The notes under the pieces: generated by a model
What the model was told of the DNA's origin: nothing
The model's database searches: none
Seen by the model: the letters and a program-made list of their open reading frames with translations, nothing else
Program-made: the position numbers and the translations under genes
Shown here: positions 49,001 to 59,232 of the stretch, in pieces
How positions within the stretch are numbered: position 1 is the first letter of the stretch
How the letters are laid out: each line of letters opens with the position of its first letter
Assembly (NCBI GenBank): GCA_010909165.1
Contig: MU008169.1
Coordinates: 1,240,001-1,304,000, forward strand
Direction: 5' to 3'
DNA length: 64,000 nt
From: Anthoceros angustus
Taxonomy: Eukaryota > Streptophyta > Anthocerotopsida > Anthocerotales > Anthocerotaceae

Positions 49001-49923
49001 TTGCTGCCTCCGATTCGCTGTATCCGTCCCCCTATGTGAGTGACACAACGACAGCTGGGACTGGTCCCAGCATTGCTATTGCACTTGCATGTGCTCTGGG
49101 GGAGATATTCAAAGCACCTGGCAATGTAGGTGCACAGGGCTTGAATACATCCTTCAGCATTTTTGAAGACAAGCTCACGGTAGTGGCTGCTCACCATCTA
49201 AGTGCAGCTGCAGCATCTGGACAGCCCTACAATCCCTGTTTCTTTGATGCGGTGGACGGACTCCTCTCCGCTGTTCATTCCAGCTGTACACCGACACCAG
49301 AGAGCCTTGCACGGCGAGCATCTCGAATGCCCCTCTCCCTGGCTCACATTCTCTTGAATGACAATGCTGTCAACTTGCCAAGCTATGTATTCCGCCCTTC
49401 TTTTTCGCTGGTTGCTGCCAGTGTGGATCTGGGAGCAAGCTTCACCAACAATCTGACCGCCTCTGTTGCCAATTTCCAACTTGATATCTCCATTTCGTCT
49501 GGGACGGGCACTGCGGGGGCCGCTATTGCTTGCTTCTCCATGCTTGCTCCCCTGAACGTCTTGCAGTGGACAACAACGGATTGGTTTGATGCCCTGGTGG
49601 CCGTCCATCAGGTCTGCGATTTTACAATATCTGGTATCCTTGATAATGCTGTTACCGCAGTTGTTTCGTTTGTCGATCTCCTTCCACCTGTAAAGAACAC
49701 CACATATGCAATTGCTGGAATTAGTGGAGAAGATGGCAGCAGTCCCACTATTTTTTACGGTACTGGATATGAAGATGGACAGATATCCGTGCATGTACCC
49801 AGCAATGCAACTTCGTCACGTGTCTTGCTTGTTCAGATTGTTAGCGGCAGCCCAGGGCATAGGGCTGGGATCCAAGGTTACAGCTTCCTCTTGGTTGCGG
49901 CGGCAGCATTTTGGTTTCTGTAG
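37067..49923 (+). CDS. Giant secreted filamin-repeat / REJ-domain protein, GEX2-like
   Basis: Three exons: 37067-37103, 37194-38773, 39004-49923; 4,178 aa, with the last exon 10.9 kb and uninterrupted. Exon 1 encodes a hydrophobic start, MLLALVFLSVSNG, a likely signal peptide; the start is chosen for that reason and an upstream leader exon is possible. About 28 filamin-type Ig repeats follow to about residue 3150, each ending near motifs such as NSPFTVEVLPG, GSPFRFLVSPG or NSPFHIHVNPG, with a Cys often just after. Residues about 3264-3611 resemble a REJ (receptor for egg jelly) module (PCDTLVLDASDSSGSGGRPL). The C-terminus ends in a hydrophobic tail without a cytosolic end (YSFLLVAAAAFWFL), typical of GPI signals. 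N-glycosylation sequons are very frequent. Arabidopsis GEX2, a sperm adhesion protein with filamin repeats, is about 1,100 aa, so this is far larger and may be a relative rather than an orthologue. Confidence 0.88.
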
Positions 49924-51085
49924 GTAATTAATTATCGGAACGCGCGAAGTTTGGGAAGAAGCTGGAAATAGATGGTGAAAATGTCTTTAGCTATGAAGTC
50001 TGAATAGGGAGAAGCAAATTAGCGCCTATACAAGTGGCCAAGTTGTATAGGTGTTATATAATAAAGAAGTGAGAATGCGTTGAATAAGAGGATTTATTAT
50101 ATTACTTTTATTCGTCATCCCAAACAGATGTCTCACATGCTCCAAAGCCCCCACATATTGGAAGGAGCACAATTTCCAGCAAACTGGAGCAAAAATCCTC
50201 CACGAACTCGGTCAGTCCTCTATTCCCATTGAATTGCCTGGTCATGGTCTAGGCGAGGTTTCAGTGACGAACGTAGGAATTCCACACACGAAACTTTTGA
50301 CCGGCCACTCCAGTGAGGATTGGGTGGTGCCCTTTTGACGAGGGATCAGAAGCTTCCGACCCGTTGTCTGTCTTTCTCAAGTTTTTCGATAGGAACCATA
50401 GGAGGCGGATTTTAACTACAGCTAATCAGTGGGCTTCTGAAAGTGATTGGGGTACTCGCAGTTTCGAACATGTGTCTATGATTGGTTGAAGTCAAAGCTT
50501 AGGTAGCTGTATCTGCATCTACATGGCAATAATACTGAGGCTTCCAAGTAAGCGGCTTTATTAGACACGAAATATTTTTCATGGTTGCGATGAATCTGAC
50601 GTTTTGTCCGACGTTCAGCAGTCATTGCCAAAGGCCATGAATCTTGGGCGCCGGCATGCCGGGCCCTAGGTGTGTCACTTACGGCGTGTTTAGGGTCTTC
50701 ACACCCTCGGTTGTTGTGCACAACGACATCGACCGTGTCTGGATTGGATGTATAGTGCGAATATAGAAATAGCCGTATGCATTCCCTTCGATGTTGCTAC
50801 AGAGATGGTCGCCCATGTTCATTTACTATTGTTTAATGAATGGCACGCACTAACGACATGGGCATCATTTCCATTGAAAACAATGGTCTACCTGTAGGTC
50901 GAACCCTTCATCTACCACTATGGGCCGCTAAAAGACATAAAATTCTCTACGACACCCTAATTGTGTGCCCTCTTTTGCAGGGTATGCTCAAATACGCATT
51001 TCAATGCCCATCGAAAACCCCGTTTCGCGTATATTCACGTCAAAAGCCGCTTGATGTATATTCAGCCGCTTCAAATATTATGCTG
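49924..51085. other. Intergenic after the giant gene
   Basis: Begins with the 3' flank of the giant gene. The part beyond about 50450 may be degenerate copia-type transposon DNA, but I cannot read domains in it. Confidence 0.35.
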
Positions 51086-51099
51086 TTATAAGTCCTTCT

Positions 51100-51365
51100 T
51101 CACTTGTGTTAAAAGCTCCTAGCTACTCACAAAGATAAAATTATCGTCAACATATAAAGCAATGATACATAATCCATTTGTTGTGTGCAGGACATAGACA
51201 CTACAATCAGCTGCAATAGGGACAAAACCGAGGGCTCGAAGCTTTTTGTCTACTCGCCCGTTCCATATACATGCTGATTGTTTCACCCAAGTAGGGATTT
51301 AAGCAGCTCACATACCAGTTCGGGATCCAGGATATAGCCTTCTAGCTGCATCATGAAGATGGTCT
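51100..51365 (-). pseudogene. Ty1/copia reverse transcriptase relic
   Basis: On the minus strand, with several frame breaks, the order is MQLEGYI, CELLKSLLG, then KLRALGFVPIAADCSVY, NGLCIIALYVDD. This is the copia RT palm, and the catalytic YVDD box lies near 51150-51140. No LTRs or other domains are visible nearby; the relic abuts the duplicated block that starts at 51387. Confidence 0.75.
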
Positions 51366-51386
51366 CATCAAGGGGGTTACTTGTAA

Positions 51387-51839
51387 TGTTACTTGTACTA
51401 TTCCAATATGACATCATAACCTATTTGTCCACATGCTTGACGTAGGCCACCTCTCAAAACGGAAAAGGAGGAGATCGATCCATGAGGGTATATGTCTAGA
51501 ACATAGTGTGACTTTCAACATGATAGCCTGAATATGTATTGGTGAAAATGTTTTCAGGCAATTAAGGATTTGAGGAAACTTGTGATAAGCCCCAAAACTC
51601 CAAACTAAAGCTAGCCTCAAAAACGTTCAATTGACCGCAAAATTTACGAGAGCAACAATTGTTGCTTGTCGCTCCGCACGAGGAGGCTTGGTGTGGTATG
51701 TCAATGTGCTCGGTGGTCGACAAGAGCTGCGAGTATGGAATTCGAGGCTGTTCCTATGCCGTTGGTAGTTTTGTCGGACCCATAAAGTGTTTGTTGTTCT
51801 TATTATATACCATTTAACTATGTATATATGTAGGTATGC
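51387..51839 (+). pseudogene. Duplicated 3' end of the membrane-protein gene (detached copy)
   Basis: About 450 bp matching 53930-54383 at high identity. It covers the end of intron 2, the last exon (with a 3-nt deletion: ccacctctcaaaacgg instead of ccacctcttgtcaaaacgg) and the 3' flank. The first two exons are absent, so it cannot encode the protein. Confidence 0.8.
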
Positions 51840-53070
51840 AGTGCTCAAACCTTCGAACCACTTCCAGAGTTATAATCTATATTAATTGGACTTCAAAAGC
51901 ATAAAAGGAGATCTTTTAATTGGATTAAGAAGGTGGGAATGCACGAAGCAATGGAGCTAACTACCGTACCACGAAGAGTGCTTGCGCAGAAATTAATTGA
52001 AAATATAAAATATTGAATTTTTGGAAATTAAATAACTCAAAATGCCGGACTCTCGAGAAACGATCACTAGAAACTGCCAAAAAGCGAGAAAACACTACGT
52101 GCACATGCCAGACTCTAGAAAAAGGTGAGAATCTTGCTGTGAGCGAGAGGGCGAGTGGGAGGCCAGGCTTGTCGGGAGCTGGTTGTGGAATTGGGGAGCG
52201 GGTCGTGGAGGGCCTCGCGGGACACTGGTCTCCCACGCGGCTCATTCTTGGAGGCATTGCTGGCTGCTTTCCCAAAGAAGAAGGCTCGATGAAACTAGGG
52301 TTTGATTGGGAGACAAGGGTTTCTTTGGGGGAGGTACACGTGCTTGGTTCTAAGTAAGTATAAATTTTAATAAATGTTAAAATCTGATAACAATATTTGC
52401 AGAGAATGTTGAAACTCTCAAAAATAGAAATATAAGTATTGACCTTACTGTTTTTCAAAAGTTAGTCATTTTGGCAGTATCTCTCGAAGCACCTCTCGGG
52501 GTACGGTACGTAGTACATAGCCCAACGTGCGCCTTGATGTTTCATTTGGTGCAAACATTTGCCGAGTGCCTTGAAATTCTACCCCCGTCCTTGAGTTCGA
52601 TCTAACCTGTGCACACAATCCACCATACATACCACAACGGCGAGTTGAAGACGTCCTCCCTCCAAGGGAATAGAAGTCCAAGGTAGAAAGTCATCCTACC
52701 ATCACCACAACATCTAAGTCCTCAACAACCAAGAGGACAAGTCGGCGACCAACTCAAACTCTTGCCCCTTGATTTTCTCTTCTCAACAGTGCACTTTTCT
52801 CCCCCCTGCCAGCCCTCAAACTCACCGCGACATGTAGTTGGGACGATTCCTGGAGATCTGCCCCCGCGTATCCCTATTAATTACTAGCAATCAGCATGTG
52901 CAGTTGCCAAGTCTTGGAAAGTTTAAAAAAAAAAAAAATCCATCTCATTTTCTTCAAAAAGACCTTGTTAATCAAAGCTTGTGTGGTTCAGCATTTAAAA
53001 CAAAAAACAAAACCTTGCCATCCTTTCGAATTCTGAAACAAAACATCAAAGACCAAAACTTGTTAGAGGC
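51840..53070. other. Intergenic between the duplicated block and the membrane-protein gene
   Basis: No recognised gene. It has a 13-A run near 52925 and a two-fold repeated tgccNgactctNgaaa motif at 52040-52120. ORFs at 52013-52357 (+) and 52466-52681 (-) have no recognised motifs. Confidence 0.35.
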
Positions 53071-53079
53071 TATATATAT
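53070..53079 (+). promoter_or_regulatory. TATA box of the membrane-protein gene
   Basis: ctatatatat lies 81-90 bp upstream of the ATG at 53160, a normal distance for a plant core promoter. Confidence 0.5.
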
Positions 53080-53159
53080 GTGGCAAGATGTGGTATGAGC
53101 ATTACACCTTTCTTGCTTGAATTTTAAGCAAAGTCGACCTCTTGGTATTAGTGATAGCC

Positions 53160-54032
53160 ATGGCGGGATGCCACGCGTCTAGTTGGATGATTGTGGTCTT
53201 GGGGTTCTGTTTGTGCAGCGCTATAGGCGCTGTATTAGTTGGTGGCGTCAAAAATGTCCCACGTCTTCAAAAGTTTGGGACAATGTTAACCTTTAATTGC
53301 TCGAGATTATGGACGCGAGATGATAAATTTCCGTATGCTTTTGAAACATGTCGTGTAATTTGCGTAAAATGCATGCAATTATTCTTTATGACTTATTTTG
53401 TGTGCTATTGCGTTTTGTCTATTGTACAAAGATTCTTGCCTGCACCTTGCGATAATGTGGATTATTCCAAGATTGGCTTAGAGCACGACAAGTGGTTTGT
53501 TGGAGATAACGAGAGCTACGAGCACCTGAAATGTGGGAGTTTTTACTATATTTGCCAAGCTCAATCAAACACTGGCAAGTGTCATGGGCAAGGAACCATG
53601 CGCGATTTGTGGGTGGCTTCGGTTTTGACGAAAGTCTATATGGTCGTGATATCCATAATGTGGTATCTTTGGCTACATGGTCTGATATGCATCGGGGGCA
53701 AGTGCCGCTACCGACCAACGATGAGTATGCTCTTATCCGGTAAATTTTTTTTTTGTTTTGGTTTGTAAGTCATGTTACTACTTGTACTATTCCAATATGA
53801 CATCGTAACCTATTTGTCCACATGCTTGACGTAGGGGACCTCTTGTCAAAAGCTGAAAAGGAGGAGCTGGTACCGACCAACGATGATGAGTATGCTTTTA
53901 TGCGGTAAGATATTTACTTTTTGCAAGTCATGTTACTTGTACTATTCCAATATGACATCATAACCTATTTGTCCACATGCTTGACGTAGGCCACCTCTTG
54001 TCAAAACGGAAAAGGAGGAGATCGATCCATGA
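53160..54032 (+). CDS. Unrecognised Cys-rich multi-pass membrane protein, about 230 aa
   Basis: Model: exons 53160-53739, 53835-53904, 53990-54032, starting at gccATGGcg. Exon 1 has hydrophobic segments at about 9-30 (SWMIVVLGFCLCSAIGAVLV), 66-90 (CVKCMQLFFMTYFVCYCVLS) and 160-185 (VYMVVISIMWYLWLHGL). Between the last two is a loop with four Cys and an NES sequon (about 94-150), probably lumenal or extracellular and disulfide-bonded. The tail encoded by exons 2-3 is short and charged (LLSKAEKEELVPTNDDEYAF, then PPLVKTEKEEIDP). I know no such family. The end of exon 1 and exon 2 are tandem copies read in different frames (PTMSMLLS versus PTNDDEYAFMR), so the tail model is uncertain and an old frameshift is possible. 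Confidence 0.55.
53709..54010 (+). repeat. Tandem duplication of an exon-intron-exon unit
   Basis: Unit A (53709-53870) and unit B (from 53871) both run taccgaccaacgat, gtaa donor, tgttacttgtactattcc, cacatgcttgacgtag acceptor, cctcttgtcaaaa. Unit B has an extra GAT codon. The duplication created exon 2 of the membrane-protein gene by joining an acceptor of unit A to the coding start of unit B. Confidence 0.8.
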
Positions 54033-54383
54033 GGGTATATGTCTAGAACATAGTGTGACTTTCAATATGATTGCCTGAATATGTATTCGTGAAAACGTTT
54101 TCAGGCAATTAAGGATTTGAGAAAATTTGTCCCAAAACTCCAAACTAAAGCTAGCCTCAAAAACGTTCAATTGACCTCAAAATTTACGAGAGAAACAATT
54201 GTTGCTTGTCGCTCCGCACGAGGAGGCTTGGCGTGGTATGTCAATGTGCTCGGTGGTCGACAAGAGCTGCGAGTATGGAATTCGAGAGTCGGTTCCGCCG
54301 ACGTCACCGGTAGTTTTGTCGGACCCATAAAGTGTTTGTTGTTCTTATTATATACCATTTAACTATGTATATATGTAGGTATG
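53930..54383 (+). repeat. Long direct repeat partner of 51387-51839
   Basis: Covers the last intron and exon plus the 3' flank of the membrane-protein gene. A more diverged third copy of the flank part lies at about 54690-54896, sharing gttgcttgt, cacgaggag, gcgagtat and atggaattc in order. Confidence 0.8.
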
Positions 54384-54399
54384 TAGTGAGATTGTTCTA

Positions 54400-56094
54400 T
54401 TTCTATGTCTTAAAGCTAGCCATGTAGTGTAGTTGGGCTATGTTAAATAAAAAGCCGGATGACGGTGATATGTTATGCATAAACTTAAAACATTCTTAGG
54501 AAGTTGGATTGTTTTCTTGGTTTTTTTTTCGTTATTTACATCTTTGCATAGCATAGACAACAATGGATTATATGAGGGACAACATTTCATAGAAACAATT
54601 CCACTCTTCTCAAATTTCATGAAAGATTTGTAGGAATTTTTTATCGTGATTATTTTTATCTCAATTATTTGTAGGAAATTTGGAATAATCTCTAAAACTC
54701 TAAAATTGATAATTAGTCTAAAAACGGTTCAAATTCTTGCAAAATTTACTTAAAAATGAGATTATAAAAGTCTAACTAGAAAAACAAGTGTTGCTTGTTG
54801 CTCAACACGAGGAGTTTTGGAGTGGTGCGTCAGCGTGCTCATGCTCTGTGCTTGACACAAGCGACTGCGAGTATACAGATATGGAATTCAAGAGAGCTTT
54901 GTTTTTCGCTGGCGCACGTTTCTAAGAGTTATTAGGTTCGTCTATAGTGAACATGAACATGGGTTTTACTTCCTTTTGTATGCATGGTATAGAAGAGTCG
55001 TTAGGTGCATCTACAATGAGCATGAACTAAGATTCAACTGAATAACATTGAAGAAATGAGGAATGAGAGTTGTTGGAGCAAGATGCCTTACAGTGCTTTG
55101 GGAAATGCAACTTGCACCTTGCACATCAACACCTAGGACAAGCTGCTGTGCACTTCCTTTCTAATTAATGGGGTACTTGAGAAATGTATTGTGACCACTA
55201 GAAGAATTGGCATGATGCCGAATGTAACTTAGTCCGTACAGAGAACCTGGCTCATATGGCCTACTCGGATTGCTATTTTTCAGGATTCTATCGCATCCTC
55301 TTATCTTGAGTGCTCTTGTGTTTACAGGATTGCAATATGTTGACTCCTTTTTGCTGATTAGAGACAAGCTTGCGTTTGTTTGTGAGAAGGCAGTGGAACC
55401 ATGGACCTTTTCTGGATTGTTGGCTCTTAGTTTGAGTAGATTGCTAGCTTAATCCTCTTCCATACCTTGTTCTAGATAGCAGTTCATTTTCTTTCCTATG
55501 ATATTATACAGGGAATTAAGTTTATAGTCTATAAGGTTAGTGTCCAATGCGCTTAATGCATCATGTGTATATATTTGTACAAAATATAGCCTTTACTTAT
55601 AGTGCGGGATGTCTGGTCCATCCTCCCTAAAGGGATCCTATGCCACACCTAAGGCCTGAGCAAGAAAGGGAGCAATAATTAACTGGGCTGCGCCGAATTC
55701 GTACCGCGCAGCATTAACCACGGCCACGCCGGTGTATCAGTAGGCCGAAATGAATGAGCAAATCAAAATTCATGTACGATGAATTAGGCATTATGAGGAG
55801 GTTTCTGAGAAGGCAGTGCGCACCAGCCCTGCATCCCACGCACGTGCCTACCGTGTGCTGTCTCTGCCCGGACCTACCCGACCTCACCGAGCCTACGTCA
55901 GGCGGCGCCCGGACACGACAAATCAAGGCCGCTAGCCACGCGTCGGCGTCTCAACTAGCGCACACAACTAGGTCCGGCGCAGGCAGCAAGGTCGGGATTC
56001 CGGCCCGGGCATTGGATTCGGCTCGGGGCAGCCCCGGAGGCGCGCCACGGCACCGAAGCGGGGTCATTGGCGGGACGCAAATGCAATAAACGTC
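54400..56094. other. Intergenic, repeats then GC-rich rise
   Basis: Apart from the third flank copy at 54690-54896, I see no gene. GC content rises steeply after about 55690. ORFs at 55270-55452 and 55754-56089 have no recognised motifs. Confidence 0.35.
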
Positions 56095-56654
56095 CGGGCT
56101 GGGCAAAACGTGGAGAAGTGGTGGAGAGAGGAGCGAGGCGAGAGCCTGCGCCTGGAGAGAAGAAGAGACGAGAAAAGAGCCGAGGCGAGACAAGGCGAGA
56201 CGAGACGAGACGAGACGAGACGAGACGAGACGTGAGGAGAAGAAACGGAGGAGGAGGAGACGCGAAGGCGGGATCGGCGCGAAGCAAGAAATGCGAGAGC
56301 GGGCAGGCGCCGTGCCTGCGTAATTGCGCATGCCACTGGCAGGAGGAAAATCTCGGGTAAATTACATCGGCCGGCAGCCCAATTTGAGCTTGCCGGGATC
56401 GGATGCGGTGTGCGGGAGGAGCAGGATCGGGGGGGCCTGCTGCGGCCGAGGCGAGGTGGTGCGGGTGCGGGGGAATTTGCATGGAGAGCAGATGATGCGA
56501 GTGGCGGGGAAGGGGCGGAGGTGGCCGCGCGAAGGGGCGGGGAAAGGGAGAGTGATCGGTGCATGGCTTCTTTCTAGGCCGGGGCTGCGGCGGGTGCGGG
56601 AGGGAGGGAGGGTTGGCAAATTGCGGGGGCCGGGGCCGGGGTGAGGCGGATCCG
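56095..56654 (+). promoter_or_regulatory. Purine-rich leader/promoter of the Pur-alpha gene
   Basis: The plus strand is strongly G/A-biased through most of 56110-56330 and 56400-56650, with a (CGAGA)n tract at about 56195-56231, several GGAGGA clusters and GGN-rich runs. This is the type of sequence Pur-alpha proteins bind. The transcription start is not visible. Confidence 0.5.
56598..56612 (+). other. G-quadruplex motif
   Basis: GGGAGGGAGGGAGGG, a perfect four-tract motif with one-base loops, 43 bp before the Pur-alpha ATG and on the mRNA-sense strand. A second G-rich run (cggggccggggtgagg) follows at about 56631-56646. Confidence 0.75.
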
Positions 56655-58471
56655 ATGGACGCTGCGCCTGGTGCCGATGCGGAGCTGGTGTGCAAGACGC
56701 TGCAGGTGGAGCACAAGCTCTTCTACTTCGACTTGAAGGAAAATCCGCGTGGCCGATATCTGAAGATCTCTGAGAAGACTTCGGGCTCGCGCTCCACCAT
56801 CATCGTGCCTGTTGCCGGAGTCGTTTGGTTTGTAGATCTCTTCACTTATTATGCCACTGGCGAGGATCCTGAGCCTGCTAGCAAGGAATTGCAGCTCGAT
56901 ACCAAGGTAGGCCTTTCTGCGTGTGATGGTTTCGGGAAAGAGTTTGCCAATTGGTCCTGCGTCGATGAGATTGTGGTGTGGAGTTGAGGAGGAGGAATGT
57001 CGGTTGTGGCAACAACTTCCTGAGGTTTTGTTCTGGAAATGTGTTGCCTTGAATGCCGTGCTTGGCTTGCGGTTACTGCTGCCTTGTGTTTCACTGCTTT
57101 TTTTCTTGGACTGTTGGCTGCTTCGGTGTTCAGCCGTTTGCCCTATTTCGTCAGGGTGTGTTGGCACCGTCCTATTGATGGCTCACGGAAGCACGTTTTA
57201 AAGAACCGTTGTGAAACCGGGGGAATGACGGTCGGCGGTGGTACAGGTTGCAAGTTGTTTGCTAGCTCTTAAATCAACAATGTCGCGTCTTACGTATTGT
57301 CTTGATAGTGGCTGTTGTCAGACCTTTCTAGGTTCTTTGCAAGAAAGTGTTGTTGCGATATAGTGATAGTGAAGATCATGTAAAGGTGGTTGCTTGGTCA
57401 TTGTTGTGTGTCAAGTAGTCTGCTGCTGTTTCTGGGAGGTGATTCTTGCCTTGTTGAGTGGTCACCCTGGTTTACAACCTGGACTTGCAGGTGTTCTACT
57501 TTGATGTTGGTGAAAATCCAAGAGGCCGTTTCTTGAAGGTATGGCTTGTCACATGTTCTAGCTGCTATAGCAAACCTTTGCAGTCGGAATTTCTTACTTG
57601 CACCATGTACGGGGTGAAAGATGTACTGGCCTACATTGTGCAGGTTTCAGAAGCGTCGGTGACGCGGAGTCGTAGCACAATCATTGTCCCTGCTGGTAGT
57701 GCAGCAGATGAGGGCTGGGCTGCCTTCCGTGATGTTCTCGTGGAGATTCAAGAAGCTCTACGGGTTATGCATCCCCCACCTAACGGCTTTCTCCCCTCCC
57801 AGGTACTCGCATAGGATATAATCCTTGTGTTATCTGTTGTCTGCAGGTTTTGATATGAACTCCGCCCCGTTGCTTTTATTGATCAGAAAGGCTTTGAGTG
57901 TCTAGGTTGCTGGCTTCCTGCGATTGAGACTTTGTAATTTGTGTGCTATTTAAGACTTCCAGCCCTCAAGAACACCTTGGAAGTCTGTCGGATTCTGTGG
58001 GTGCTGGATTTCTGCCAAGTGTGAATCCACAGACAATGGCCTCAAGCAGCATTGGGGATCAATCAATTCACACGTCAGGGCCACCAGGCAGTGATTCCGG
58101 TGGTATGACATCTGCGGCCAGGGTCATCAGGGCTGAACAGAAGAAATTCTTCTTTGATCTTGGAAGCAATGCACGTGGCCAGTACCTTCGAATTTCAGAG
58201 GTGTGATCCTTTGCTCACGTTGTGGAAAGCTGTGCTTACGTTGCCGTAAATTCATCATTAGCCATATAAGTGAGTGAGTCTCTGAACGCTCCATCTTGTT
58301 CAGGTGATCGGAGCTGATAGATCTGCTATCATTCTACCTGCTTCCGCTCTGGAGCAGTTTCATGAAGCTTTGGGCCAGTTTGTAGAAATGGTGAAAAGTC
58401 AAGGCCTAGTGGGAACAGGCGTCGCAAATGTGCGAACTATTGGGCCTCCTAGGAAGCGGTCGGACGGCTAG
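56655..58471 (+). CDS. PURA1: Pur-alpha, single-stranded purine-element binding protein
   Basis: Five exons: 56655-56906, 57491-57538, 57644-57802, 57955-58200, 58304-58471; 290 aa. Three PUR repeats are visible: LVCKTLQVEHKLFYFDLKEN with PRGRYLKISEK and STIIVP (about 10-75); VFYFDVGENPRGRFLKVSEA with RSTIIVP (85-135); KKFFFDLGSNARGQYLRISE with RSAIILP (about 203-260). Plant Pur-alpha binds purine-rich or telo-box elements in promoters of translation and cell-cycle genes. The ATG is the first in-frame one; the Gly-rich head known from Arabidopsis is nearly absent. The exon 4 acceptor is taken as TTTAAG|ACT because the downstream CCAG breaks the frame. It is convergent with AIR carboxylase. 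Confidence 0.94.
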
Positions 58472-59232
58472 AGTGAGGTTTGCTTTGTTTGCCAGTCGGA
58501 TCGCCGGTGGTGTTGATGCCCCAGGTACAAATATCGGCAACAAGCAAGCTGTCAATCAAGGACCGTCACTAGTTGTGGTGATGACCCCACTGCCGGTGGG
58601 GGGCATCTCAGATAGGCTCTCAGCTGCCACTGATCCGGGCTTTTGGTTTTGCACTGACTTTCCTGTCTGCTCGTAGAAGTTGGTTGGATGAAAGAGTTGT
58701 AACATCCGCGTTGCGGGGTGCAGTAGCAGTTGAGTTGCTCTTCAGTAATGTTGGACTGTTTGCTTTGCTGTTACTGGGCTGTGCGCAGGAGACGTGGGAT
58801 ATTTTTACCACCTCCTGCTTTTTTGATGCGTGCTGCATGAGTTGCAGTCGCCTTCGGGACTGGTCTAGGGATATAGGCTCAGAAATGGCTCTCATGTTCT
58901 GAGAGTTTCACTGCGTGAGAGGCTGCTACTCTCTAAGTTTATCTTTTGTAACTACGGTGGAGGCCAATCGCTTGAATTTATGAAATTTCCAAATTTTCGC
59001 AAAGGTTCACTTTGGACTGAATCCAGCTCTTCAACTACCGGTGAAGAGTTGTACATTGATTACTAATTAAACCTACTTGAACTCACCGTACCAGGAGCCA
59101 CATCCACTTGTGCCACATTCATTTCGCAAAATATAGGCAGCTCGAATGGTTTATCCTTTACTACAAAAGTTTCCTAGAGAGAGGTAGGTAGTTGGTCACT
59201 GAATCAAAATTTCGTGCCATACCGACATGCCA
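58472..59232. other. Convergent gap, Pur-alpha / AIR carboxylase
   Basis: Both 3' UTRs should lie here. ORFs at 58620-58902 on both strands have no recognised motifs. Confidence 0.45.

Noticed and set aside
51414-51848. Minus-strand ORFs in the duplicated block (and the same at 53958-54358)
   Set aside because: They are shadows of the duplicated intron, exon and 3' flank; identical ORFs appear in both copies and show no protein motifs.
56195-56231. (CGAGA)n tract as a possible CRISPR-like or satellite array
   Set aside because: The unit is 5 bp with no spacers; it is an ordinary microsatellite in a purine-rich leader.
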